From Asterias amurensis (lineage: Eukaryota; Echinodermata; Asteroidea; Forcipulatida; Asteriidae), in contig NC_092648.1 in the NCBI RefSeq assembly GCF_032118995.1, positions 22,596,450 to 22,660,449 of the forward strand: a stretch of DNA of 64,000 nucleotides, given 5' to 3'. Below are positions 42,441 to 55,000 of the stretch, piece after piece (position 1 is the first letter of the stretch; every line of letters begins with the position of its first letter). Both the position numbers and the translations under genes were made by a program. Under the pieces are notes generated by a model that ran no database searches, had not been told where the DNA came from, and saw only the letters and a program-made list of their open reading frames with translations.

Positions 42441-45225
42441 ATGGCGGTTTCAACTGATATCTTTGTTGCAGCAGTAACGATGTACATGTTGTCAGTCGTG
42501 ACTCCAGCATCGTGCACGTCAGTTTCTCCATCGATACCGTCTATGACCGCCTATAACCAAACTACTCCATGTAAACTGTACAACGTAACAATGTTTGATT
42601 GCAGTGCTCGCAATTTGTCGGCCACACCCATCGATATCCCTATAACGCTAACCCATCTCGACATCTCCATCAATCGGATATCAAACTTGACCGGTTTCAA
42701 CTTCTTGTCAAGCCTGAAAACTTTAAACTGTTCAATCAACATTATTCAAGCAGTTGTCGGTAGCGCCTTTCAAGGTTTGGTATCCCTGCAGATACTTGAT
42801 TTGTCACAAAACAGTATCAGCGTTCTTGCCGACAACGCCTTCATCTGGCTTCAGAACTTGGTGCGACTTGATCTATCTTCCAATTACATTGTATCCATAC
42901 CGACAGCGACATTCGAGGGTTTGGGTGAAATCCTCGAGCTCTCCCTGTGGCTGAATGATCTAAAAGAGGTACCCTCAGACGCACTTGCCAACCTGAGAAA
43001 GATTGAGACATTGGATTTGTCGTTCAATCAAGTCAAACAATTCGAACTTGGGTTGGGATTCCAATCTTTGAGAAATCTCAAGCGACTTTTACTGTTCGGA
43101 ATGAACATTGAATTCCTTGCCAACTCAACTCTGTCTGCATTGAGCTCGCTGCCTCTTGAGTATATTGACTTTTCGTTAAACGTTCTCGTTTATATAGATA
43201 CCGGTGCTTTCTACCCAGTGCAAAATATTAAAGGACTGAGCTTACGAGAAACTTCTTATCAAATTATTGATGCGTTGCCTTCTGGGCTATTTGAATTGGA
43301 TCTATCTAGAGTAGACAGTGTTGTTTCCAATGGAGTTTTAACCGTACGGATTGCTGAAAGTCTATCGAGACATCTTCCAAAAGTAACATCAATCTCTTTC
43401 GCAGAGAACAAAATAAGATGGATTGAAGACTCCGCACTTGGTAAGTTGGTAACTCTTGAAAAACTTGACCTCAGTCTTAACCAGTTGAAGGCCTCCGGAA
43501 TGACTAACGAGACATTTTCAGGTCTGCACAATCTGGAAGAACTTCACCTATCTGATAACCATTTAAACGAAGTTCCAAGAGATGCACTCACACCATTCAA
43601 CGTTACTGGCTTCTTACGGCGGCTTAATTTGGCCGGTAACAGTTTGATCAGCTTAAATGCAGATGATTTTGCGTCTGTTCCCTTATTGACAAGTCTGAAT
43701 CTTGAAAGAAATGGCATATACAACTTAGATAACTGCTTGGATAATCTTCAGAATCTTAAGTTTTTGTACCTGGCTAACAATCAGTTTTACAGACTACCCC
43801 CAGCAGAGGGCTGGGTAGCTCCACTACGGAGTCTTCGACTTCTGGATATGTCCCATAATCCGGGAGGAGAGTACCTCACAAACACACTCAGTACTTTAGC
43901 TCCTGCACTTGAAGAAATGTATGTTAGTAATATTCGTGACGATTTCGAACTCTCGGTTCTTCTCAACTGTACTTCACTCATCACATTAGATGTGTCCCAT
44001 AATGGACTCACAGACAATGATTTCTACACAAGAGGCTTGTATGGCTGGAGTGCGTTGAACCTGCCTAAACTTAAGACTTTAAATTTGGCGGGAAACGCAA
44101 TGCAATCTCTGCGTGTGAATGTTTTTCAACGAACTCCTCGGCTTCGATGGATAAACTGCAGCAGAAACTCCATCGAGGATGTTGACGGCAAGACGTTTAA
44201 GAACACGACGGACATTAGGTTCATAGACCTCAGCGAGAATCAGCTCACAAACCTCTCCGCTCTCAGTCCATCACATCTTCCTAACTTACACTCGGCGATA
44301 TTCTCCGGAAACAAAATATCGTTCGTTGACGTAGAGTTACTTAAGGAAAGCAGGCTTCCATCTCTTAGTTTCCTTGACTTGAGTCACAATCCATTCTCGT
44401 GTACATGCGATGTTCGGGATTTCAATCAGTGGATCATTGAAGATGTCAGAGTGTTCTTGCCGTCTCCATTTGAGTACAAATGCAATTCTCCAAGCAACCT
44501 GCAAGGGTACTTAATCACACAGCTAGTTTTTGATCAGTGCGTTTCGCATCTTGCTCTGTACCTTGTCGTGAGCTCGGCAGCAGCGCTCATCTGTATATTC
44601 ACTGTGACCATCTTCTGCGTTCGGTATCATTGGCACTTGCGCTATAAATGGTTCTATACTGTTTCCCAGACGTCGTCTCATTAGAAGAGAAGTTCGCGAG
44701 GAGAACAGTACGGAAGAAGGCAGAGTCAATAATAACCCTCCCAAGTTTGATGCGTTTGTGTCGTACAATGACCACGATCAAGAGTGGGTGGTGAATCAAT
44801 TGATTCCACGTCTTGAGGAGGATCCAAACGAGGGTGAGAGGTTTCGGTTGTGTGTGAGCGAGCGGGACATTGATGCTGGTGGCTCCAGAACGGATGCCGT
44901 CGTTGGTGCCATTCACGACAGTCGCAAGACTATTCTTGTCCTCTCCGACCACTTTATGGAGAGCGAGTGGTGCTACTACGAGATGCAGATGGCTCATCAA
45001 AGACTCTTCAACGAGGGGCAGGATGTACTTATTCTCATCCTTCTTAAAGATGTTTCGGACAGCAAGATGACATTGCTGCTGCGGCAAACCCTCTGCAGGA
45101 AGACCTACTTCAAGTGGCCACATGACAATCTCGGCCAACAGTTATTCTGGGACAGGCTTAAAGCAGAATTGAAAATGCGATCGATCGTTAATCGTCGTGT
45201 GGATACCCAAAGTTTATCTGCTTAA
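42441..45225 (+). pseudogene. Toll-like receptor B: frameshifted, TIR out of frame
   Basis: Copy of TLR A starting at the equivalent ATG (42441). The frame is open for 747 residues: signal peptide, LRR array, LRRCT and transmembrane helix. It then ends at 44684 after a nine-residue novel tail (YTVSQTSSH). The cause is one extra base near 44656 (TTCTATACTG versus TTCTTACTG in A). The TIR domain is intact in the next frame to 45225, but has no ATG of its own before the middle of the domain. The product would be a membrane receptor lacking TIR, that is, a possible decoy; or the gene is dead; or the base is a sequencing error. The upstream in-frame leader of copy A is closed by TGA at 42406 here, and the downstream AATAAA of A reads GATAAA. 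Confidence 0.85.
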
Positions 45226-45423
45226 AACTCTATCGTTTCTTATATTATGTCTATGTCATGTAACCGCAACCAAAAACTTAGTTTGCTTTGATTTAGTGAA
45301 AGGAAGAATTAGAAGACGATGCAACCATGAATATGCCCGTTTCAGAGTAGGAACATTTTGTTAAATATCTGACAAAACATAAAACATGTGGGAGTCTCAT
45401 TTATGTCTTGATTTCCGTTCCAG

Positions 45424-45459
<36 letters not shown>

Positions 45460-46172
45460 CCCAACAACAACAATGCCTCATCATTATTCTTTTGCCTGTT
45501 CCTGATTGTTTATAAACGATTATAGTTTAACAGTTGCTGATCGACACGTCGAAGTGAAACCAACTCTATGCCGCAGCTCACCACACAGCTCCGTTTCACG
45601 ATACGCAGACTTAAGACTATAGTCTTGTCTGGAGTTAAGACGAGTTACTCGTCCTTAATTGGACTAGCATTAAGTTTGTACTAACTCAAAAAGAGTCCCA
45701 GGACTAGTCCTAATTTAGGGCCTGTTTGGTGAAATCGACCCCGAATCCAATAGGCCTATATATAGGCACTCTTAAAAAAAACAAAGACCACATGGCGTTG
45801 TAACAAAGTTAACATTAGTTTCCTCATTAATATGACAAACCAGCTAAACAGTGACATAACACTGAATGTAATAATAATGTGAATCTTCAAGAGAAGCAAT
45901 GATGTGCTTTTATTTCTAAATTAATGTATAAAAATACCATCTAGTATCACTATTCCCCTTGTCAATACCGAATCATTGGCCCTCTTTGTTACTTTGTAGA
46001 TAAACACATATCAAAAGTACATAACTATAATCCGGTTACTTAACAACTTGATAAATAGTGTTTCAAACAAACGTTATTTTCTCTTTGGAACGCGAAACAT
46101 TTTTATTCATTAAAGTAGAATACTAATAGGCCTATGTTCTATTTAGATAAAGAGTCCGGTATGTTGAGACCA

Positions 46173-46423
46173 AAGATTATAGAGCGCCACAAGGCGCAAG
46201 ATGCGGAACTCGGGCTGAAATGTGAAATCCCATGGCACTGGACGCCATTTCGGCAAGTAACTCTTTTGATACAACAATAGATCAGTGCAGACAATGACCA
46301 TTCCTATCAATGGGAAACAAAACATTTACTTGCTGAAATGGCGCCCATGCGTATTTCACGTTCCAACAATAGATAAAGCTTCAGTTCCTCATCTTGCGCC
46401 TTGCGGCGCTCTATAGTCTTTGG
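46173..46423. mobile_element. ~251-bp MITE present only in unit B, 9-bp TSD
   Basis: Inverted ends AAAGATTATAGAGCGCCAC and GCGGCGCTCTATAGTCTTT. TTGAGACCA flanks it on both sides (46164-46172 and 46424-46432). The matching place in unit A (36772-36780) has a single TAGAGACCA and no insert: an empty site. Confidence 0.9.
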
Positions 46424-46618
46424 TTGAGACCACAAGTAAACTTTTACCCGGAGGCCTAAACCGTGTCTATTTTACAAAACTTTGATCGAACTATAATATT
46501 GGTTCAGAAAACAATTTGTACCAAAACAATTGTTTGTACTTTTCGTTTTTGTTCTGTTTTATTTCTGTTATCGACAGTCTTGGGTGCGTTTTCGGTCGTA
46601 ACCAACAACTGTTTGGGT

Positions 46619-46892
46619 TTAAAGACAGTGGACACTATTGGTAATTGTCAAAGACCAGTCTTCTCACTAGGTGTATCTCAACGAATGCATAAAATAACAA
46701 ACCTGTTAAAATTTGAGCTCAATCGGTCGTCGAATTTGCGAGATAAAAATGAAAAAAAAAACACCCTTGTCACACGAAGTTGTGTGCGCTTTCTGATGAT
46801 TGATGTCGAGACCTCAAATTCTAAACTTGAGGTCTCAAAATCAAGTTCGTGGAAAATTACTTCTTTCTCGAAAACTACGTCACTTCAAAGTG
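46619..46892. mobile_element. Truncated GTGGACACTATTGG MITE (unit B)
   Basis: Same insertion as 36971-37359, but the sequence jumps from CACTTCAAAGTG to GGCTAAACCAC, losing the right third and its terminal repeat. Confidence 0.85.
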
Positions 46893-48125
46893 GCTAAACC
46901 ACTTGACAATGATCGAAACGAAGTGAACACGCACAATCTAGATAAAATGCATTCACACCATTACATGAATAAACTTACTCTCGCAACCCTTTTAGTTTAA
47001 TCAACATGCTTGTATTGTATCTATTAGTCATGAGAGAGTTTGAATTTCACCTATCAATATTTGTTACCTTAATCCGGGTTGCTGTACAAAAGGGCACTGT
47101 AGTAATCCATATTGAGAAAATAGATACGATTATGTACACTGATGCTAAACGTTTTTTTTTTAAATCATTCTGACCATGGAGGAAGAAATCTAAACCAAAC
47201 ATGAAAGTGCAACCAAAACAAAACACATACTAAATACACAGGGTCGACTCTTTATTTGGTACTAACTCACTACACTCTTTTTCAGTTTGGAGCAATTAAA
47301 TAATGCAGTTCTAGGAACCTAGTTGGCATAAAAAATGGCAATTATTATAATCTAAATAGACTTGCAAAAGTCGTCCATTCATTTGATTTATTTATTTTTG
47401 ATGCAACTTTGTTATTTAAACTAACAAGTTATAAACCACAATTAAAATCAGTTACCCCTGTGGTTTATGACTCTTTAATAATGCGACTGCCTTGAGCAAG
47501 GCTAGCATTTCGCACGATACTTCAACAGCCTAGCTGGAGCCGGACTTGAATCCAGGACTCGAACCAGAAACAAAGCATAGGTTAGCAATAGCCCAAATTA
47601 TTGTATGTTCAGTGAGAGAATTTCAGTCAACATTCAGTATTTCAGAAAACTACAAAAATAAGTGTACATTTCTATGCTTAATTTGGGAAAAAAGAAAATG
47701 GTTTAAAATTGCAGTAAGTTAGCGACTACTAAAAAAGGAGACTACTGCTTAAAAAAAATACAAGATGGAACTGAAGTTAAGATGTACCTTCTAAAAGATA
47801 TTAATTTTATACAATCTTGTTTTGAAGATTCTGAAAAGTAATTTTTTTCAGGCAACTGAAAATATACTTGGACTCCGATTGTACATGTATATAATATTTG
47901 TGGTAAATAAAAACCGACTTTACTTTCCAATTCCTTTGAATGCGAGAATGCAGTGTTGTATGCAAACAGCAAAATAAAAATGTAAGAAGTAAAATTGAAG
48001 TTGTCTATGTTGTATTTATGTTTAAAAGATAGTTCATCATAACTAGCGAACATTGTTTTCCAGAAATTTGTCAACAAAATAATGTATGTTTTATACCTCA
48101 ATTTGGTGGATTTTTAATAAATATA

Positions 48126-48323
48126 AAGTACTCGCACTCCGAGATCTGAATGCTAAGTAGTCAGCTGTTGGACTTGGCACTCGGCTATAATACTTAGTAC
48201 TTGAACACTTGTACTCATACTCAATGGCCCAAGTACTACTACTCAAGTACATCTCAATCACCTTAGTACTAGGCACTCGACAGTACTTGGTACTCAACTA
48301 ATAAGTACTTGACTACACCACTG
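48126..48323 (-). mobile_element. hAT-like short element, AAGTACT-rich (unit B)
   Basis: Partner of 38605-38805. Minus strand begins CAGTGGTGTAGTCAAGTACT. A TA microsatellite follows on the right in both units. Confidence 0.5.
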
Positions 48324-49010
48324 CTTTTTTATATATATATATATATGTATATATAAGCAATTCATCAGGCTAACAAAAGCAATTGTGTATCATAAAAACT
48401 CTGTTATTCAGAGAACACCACACCCTAAAGGGAAGACAAAATAATGGTTGATCAAAATTTAACAACCATGATAAAAAAGATGTGCATCCAATTACTTCTT
48501 CGGTCATTATAAAGCAGTTAACAGCAATTGCATGATTCGTTTGTCATATTAATAATTAAAAATAATACTCCTAATAATAAATGGTTCTTATTTCCATAAT
48601 ATGGTAACTGTCCTAGTAGATGGATCAAGATGCCTTACAACATTATTATCCCTGTTCATACTTTGATAATTCCTCAATCTTTCTCAACTCTCTGGAGAGC
48701 GTATAACCTGAGGCTGCTTAAGTTATAGTGCTAAGCGGTTAACCAAATACAATACTGTCTCAGTCCTCTCAGGTTCCCAAATATACACCTGGGTTAAGAG
48801 AAGCAAATATGGTTCAGTGCAATTTGTGTGAGCGCTGCTTTGGTGCCAGTGTACAGACTTGCGTCAATTTTACTTCAACTATCCCTTTAAAATCATTCAG
48901 CCTTCGTAACTTCATTAGCCGGGAGTAACACTGCTTGGCCCATATAATTTCTCTTATTACTTATGTTGGGTGGGTTTTTCGAGAGAAAGTAGGATGGGGG
49001 ATGTTGTGAA

Positions 49011-52000
49011 CTATAAAGGTTTTGGTGGGATTTGGTAGTTATCCGGTACGTAGCCCATCCTTGTCTCACCAAGAGCAGCACAGATGATGTTGACTGCTGC
49101 CTTAGACGTCATTTCCTCCTCAGTCTGTGAGCCAAGCTCAGGGTTGACTTCCACCAGGTCGATCATGTTCACCAAGCCTGTCAGAAGACGTACACAGACA
49201 ATTAGTTAACAAGTAATAAAACACAAGGGAAGCTGTGGTTGAACACAAAAAAATACTTGAAACTGCGACCTCCAGATCAACCTGCCAGCGCTATACCAAC
49301 TGTGCTATCTAGCCATGTGTTTGTCAGTTTTAGCTCTGTAAATATTGATGTATTCTGGTTTATTTATGAAATTAACTGGCGGCCAAGCAGGCCGAAAAGC
49401 ACATTTACAGGTCATAATCTTAAGACAAAATTTGAATTTATAAAAGTGAACCAATCATCATGGTAAGATTATCAACAAAATTGGTTGACTGTAAGAAAAG
49501 TGTCAAAGATTTGTTTTCAATCTTGGCACAATCAACCTAAATAACAGTTGGTTTTGTAAATACTCATCGTTACCATTCTATAACAAGCAACAAGTGGTCC
49601 TTACCTGTCGATCCCAGTTCCTCTGCAATGTACAATCCTTCCCGGTAGGTCAGACCACCAAAGCCTAAACAAAAAAGAAAAAGTAACAACAAATGTAGAG
49701 CTTTAGAGCAAACCATAGGACTGGGGGTCCTCTACATATACATCGCCACATTTCACAAATGATGCATGTCTCCTCCTATATACATGTAAAAGGTACCAAC
49801 TTCTCAACTGAACAGCTAGTCCTTGCTAGTCCTTGGTAGGACCATGTAGGACCATGGTACTACTCTCTTGTTAAAATCCCAGCAAAAAGGTTTTTGGTTG
49901 CTTTGACAACATGCACAAAATAAATTGTTATCAATAGTGCTGAGACATACTGGTACACACAAATTTATGAATAATGGCGTGTAATGGTGTATCTGGTCCT
50001 GACACTTGTATCCTTAAAGGAAAGGTACACATTTGGTAATTACTCAAATCAAATATTAAGTTAAAAACTGACTAGGTAACGAGCATTGGAGAGCTAGTAA
50101 TAGTATAAAACATTGTGAGAAACGGCTCCCTCTGAAGTAGCATAGATTTTGAGAAAGAGGTAATATCTCACTAAAATAATAAAAGACTTCTAGCCAGAAG
50201 CCTTTTATTCCTATCTAAAAGCACACAAATTTGTCCAACAAGGGTGTTTTTTCTTTCATCGTTTTCTCGCAACTTTGATGACCAATTGAGCTCAAATTTT
50301 CACAGGCTTGTTATTTTATGCTTATGATGGGATACACCAAGTGAGAAGACTGGTCTTTGACAATTACCAAGCGTGTTCAGTGCCTTTAAGCAACGCACTG
50401 AACCCTTAATGCTACGCTCTTCGGATGTGACGTAAAGCCGATGGTCCTATGTATTGTGTAATAATCCTACACAGGTCACAGGTCTACTATGTTGTAATCC
50501 CAAAGCAAGCTAGTTAAGAAACTGTCAGAAAACCCATACATAGATACTTACTTGGTGTTCCAGTGCTAGGGGCAACTTGTGGATCAAAAGAGTCAATGTC
50601 AAAACTCAAATGCAGAGGTCGATTACCCCTATAAACAAAAAGTATTTAAAATAAGTTTTAAAAAGTTCATATTTGACTTCATATAACAGTGTCCAAGGCC
50701 CAATTTCATAATGCTTGTAAGCATAACAATTTGCTAAGCACAGAAAAATCTTGCTTCACAGAAACTGGTTACCAGCTAACATTCCTAAAGGCTAACATTC
50801 TTGCAATGGGTGTCTCTTTTTTTTTGCTAAGCAGTATTTTCTGCTTAATAGCTTTAAGAACCTGGGACCAGATTGGTGTGCGCCAAAATTTATCGTCTCT
50901 TCTTACTGCTTTTTTTCTGCAGTTTGAAGATTATAATTCCGAGGTTTACTGGTGCTTTTGTGACGAACTGTCTGCACTAGCATTTGAAGTCCATATTTGT
51001 ACCAACTCTCAAGAGAAACAGCTTTGTCTGAAAAAAAACCAACCAATTACTTTGCATACCACTCTAAGCAGGGGCTACAAAATATGTAAAGGCATTATTT
51101 GTTATTATTATTATTTCTAAATATATTGATTTTATTTGCCAACTTTTCTGTTGGAAGAAATATGAAACAAATTTGATGAGACTTTGTTTTTTCATTAAAG
51201 CCATCCATTTGTTGACTTCCCACATACTGCCTCAGAGTAACGCCCACAATGTTGGAATCAAATTAATCATCTTGACCATCTTTACACTGAATTTTAAATG
51301 CATATTTGTCAGTTAAATTTAAAGGCATCCTAGTTAATCTAAACTTCATCTGACTCCAAATTCTCCTGCAGAATCTTACTTTGGGTTGATTCTGTCCAAC
51401 GCTCGACTCAGTGTTTCGGCCACACCGATCTTCTCCACGTCGTGCATAGTGAAACAGGTTATTCCTTTCTGTTTCAATATGTGACTGAAAGTAGAATCAA
51501 ATTAGAAATGAAAGTGTAACAAACACAGTAAATAGAGTTTTGTGATTAATTATGATTAATACCTGCACTAGCATTGAAAACAAAAAGTAAACTAATTTTC
51601 TTTACAAAAGCAACACATGTTGACTGGTAATATCAGGTACCTAGTATACGTCTATTCCCCCAAGGAAATTTGAGTGACTATAAGAGGGACCTATTTCCCC
51701 GAGGCTATAAGGCTGAGGGAAATAGGCCCTCGCATGCCCCAGGGGGAATAGACAATAGTAACCGAATTATGCCAGTCAATATGTGTTTTATAACACACCT
51801 CGGTCTTAAATGTGAAATAAGAACAGGAATCTGCAAAAGAAAGGAAGTTTTGTAGTTGCTGTTGTCGGTTCAAGTCAAGAGAGGGCGCTGTAACTAGGCA
51901 CTATTCTCAAAGACTAGTGCCCGCTATAAATGGAAATACCGGGGATAAAGAATATTACTTTTGGTTTTGCCCATATACATACAGACTAGTATAGTGCCCG

Positions 52001-55000
52001 CCCAGGTACTATTTCCGCAGAGCAGGCGCGCGCGATCACTAGACTATATTAGTTCATCCCACGTGACCATGTTTCAGCCAACCAGAATACAGAACAAGCA
52101 GGAGGTGGGTTATAAATGGAAATATCGGGATAAAGAATATTACTTTTGGTTTTACCCATATACATACAGAGTAAAAGTGTTTTATCTAACTATCCCTTGA
52201 TATGCAAGAAAACACAAACCTTTAGGAATGGATGGTCACTACACACTACAGCATTATATACAACTCTGGATTTTAGAGTACTGTTGTGATTTTACACTTA
52301 TGGGATTGTGATGCACACATGCATAAAGGTAATCCATCGTTTGGTAATGACCCCTGGAAAAATATTGGGTAATTTGAATCCGAAAACTTACTTGTTATAA
52401 AGATGGTCATGGTAGTAAGCATACTGTGAAATTATTTTGACTGAAATGCCCCCATGTATTAGAAACCAATACAAATATTTGAATTTGACAAACGACTAAA
52501 GCCCGGTTCATACTTCCTGTGAATGCAATGCGATACGAATGTTGACGTCACAAATTCGCAACGAAATTCGCACTGAGTTGAGTTGGTTGAGTTGTGCTCA
52601 ACTCAGTGCGAATATCGCAGCGAAAGAGGGGTTATGACGTCAAATTCACTTCAAATTCGCATCGCATTCGCAGGAAGTATGAACTGGGCTTAATGCATAA
52701 ATCGTTTCTCAGATTTCTGAGGGTTGGTTTTCGTTAACAAATGCTGCGGCTGGATTCGTCATGGATGGACTTGATGTTCAGATGAAAATAGCAAAATACC
52801 ATTTACTGTTTTCTCAGCAAGTAGACACTGTATTCAACTGAAACCATTGTGACTTTCATTCACTCTTTCTTTATAATGTTGCCTATAAATAATCATATCG
52901 TTGACAAAAACCAAGAATGACCCTACCTGTTAATGTGGTCACTAGACTAACTAGGAATTGTCTCCCTTTGATATGCTGCTTTCACTCGGTCAAATCAAAC
53001 TCTTTACAAAACTGCTCACTATTTCACTTACCTTTCACACTTGTCCACATCTCTTAAGCCAATGTATGCAATGTCATTGACCGACAGGCATGGCTTGACC
53101 CACTCAAAGCCAGGTATATGTGGTATGTATTCTTTCAGTTCATGTACGAGAAATGATAGCACCATCCCGTGGAGATTCCCAGAGGGCGAGCAATGGGGAA
53201 CGTTAATGTCCGCGTGAGCATCCACCCACACCACGCACATATCAGGCTCTGCTTGGCAGTGACCGTGGAGGGAGCCTATGGTCAGACTGTGGTCGCCGCC
53301 CAGGGCCACGACCGCCTCGTCGTGTTCCGTCACTATGCTGCACACGGTCTGTGAAAGCTATGGTGATGATCCGTGCAAAAAAAAAAACATCAACAAAATT
53401 GTATCAGTAGTATAACTCATTCAGTGCATACATTAAGGAAAAAATCTTCATTTATGAAGTGCACGATTTAATTTCTTATTTAACACACAGTTTTGGGGAT
53501 TTACCAACAAACAAATTTAACCCAGAGTTAACCCAACGGTTCTTTTCAGAACCACCCCAACTCATTTAGAGATTGTTATTACATGGTGTTACCGCAAACT
53601 CTTCTATATAAATTTAACCCATTTGTTTTCAACAAACAAATTTAACCCATTTGTTTTTACAATTAATATTTGGCTCTGCTTACTGCCAAATTTGGCGCTT
53701 TCGATCACCATTCTCCACTTAAGTGCAAGCGCTAAGTTTCTGCACTAGCTGTGTAATCATAGAATGCCTAGTAATATTGAGTATGCACACGCACCCGCCA
53801 AAATTCCCTGCTTACCCGTGGAATGCGCTAAACGTTAGCACGGAACTCCCTGCTTCCGTAAGTGCCGATTCTTTGCTTACGGTAAGCAGAGCCATGAAAT
53901 TGGGCCCTGATCACTGCCTCAGGCCAACTACCTATCTCACTCAGCAGTCTACCATTTGGAACAGTTTGTGCTAACACAACATTGAGATAGTTGAGCCATT
54001 GACCTCTCAGGCTTAAAGGATTTGTTTTGGACCATCGGTAATGGATTCAGATGCACAGACACTCTTGTTAACATACAATTGCAATTTTATAGTGTAAAGC
54101 AACAATAGGCAGACTCTGGAGAACTGTAGGGCTTGAGTTTTTGATTTGTGGGGTTTTTGGGGAGTTTTTTTGCAGGGTTTGGGGGACACAGGAAATTCAC
54201 AAGATCCCAAAGCTTGGAACTCAATCTGTATTGGGCCAAAACTGTTTTTACAAGACCAGCTGCAAAAACCTTTGTAGACAGTTTAACATTTCAGCTGTTT
54301 TAGTCTGCACAAGCACTGAGAGAAAGTGTATCTCGTTTGATGGGTAATGTATCTTCTCTGGAGTTTTACTGTGAATAACATTAAGTTAAAACAAAAAAAT
54401 GATGCATTGCTTAGTAAACACATTTATTGTTCAAGTTACAGCACAAGACTGCAATTGTTCGGGCACTGTTAAGTGGCTGAACTCTAACAACACTGGTCTC
54501 AGGCAGGCAGATTCCAGTGTATAAAACTTCAGCAAATAAAAGAATTATTGTTTGGAGGAGATTCCCTTGAAGTTCAAACCATAATCCAGGTCAGAGAGTG
54601 TGTGCTAAGGGGCATGTTTTTGCAACCCTGGCCATAAACAAGTTTCTGTATTCATAGATAAAAACCTTTTTCTGAGAACTATGCAATAAACAGGTTGGTA
54701 AACAGACACACTTCTTGACGTAAGTAAATCTTGTAAAACATAAATGTTCTCAAAATGTACAGCCTTTTTTTCAAGTATTGGAACTTAGTCTTTGTAATTT
54801 TATCACTACTATTGGCATTGGGCTTAAAACTAACACTGGACCAAAGGCCGAAGCCTGTGATTTTAGCCTCGGGCCAGTAAACTCACAATGGGAGAAGCCA
54901 GGTGGTCTTGTGTTTTTCAAATGAATGAATTACCTCATTGTGTAATATCTTGGTGGAAAAAAGTGGACTGTAAATGTGACAGTTATCTTTTGATTCTCTG

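Larger units (their letters stand above)
45226..49010. other. Downstream of TLR B to the arginase stop, no gene seen
   Basis: Homologous to 35612-39491. Contains the palindrome 45588-45745, an A tract near 45427, the unit-B-only MITE (46173-46423), a truncated MITE (46619-46892) and the hAT-like element (about 48126-48323). The arginase 3' UTR should occupy the right part, but no clear AATAAA on the minus strand was identified close to the stop. Confidence 0.55.
41900..51376. repeat. Tandem duplication unit B (9.5 kb)
   Basis: Second copy of the 32290-41893 unit, in direct orientation. Its right edge falls inside the 5' splice donor of arginase exon 5 (donor at 51379), so the unit contains arginase from intron 5 to beyond the stop, plus the TLR gene. 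Unit B carries an extra MITE (46173-46423), a long A tract (about 45427-45459) and a shortened MITE at 46619. Confidence 0.92.

Noticed and set aside
44599-45138. Long minus-strand ORF over TLR B (and its twin over TLR A)
   Set aside because: An antisense shadow of the TIR-coding sequence; its peptide has no independent features.
32290-51376. Duplication as a mere assembly artefact of two haplotypes
   Set aside because: Not ruled out, but less likely: the edges are exact, the junction has filler bases typical of repair, and unit A contains only a fragment of arginase. Read depth is needed to settle it.
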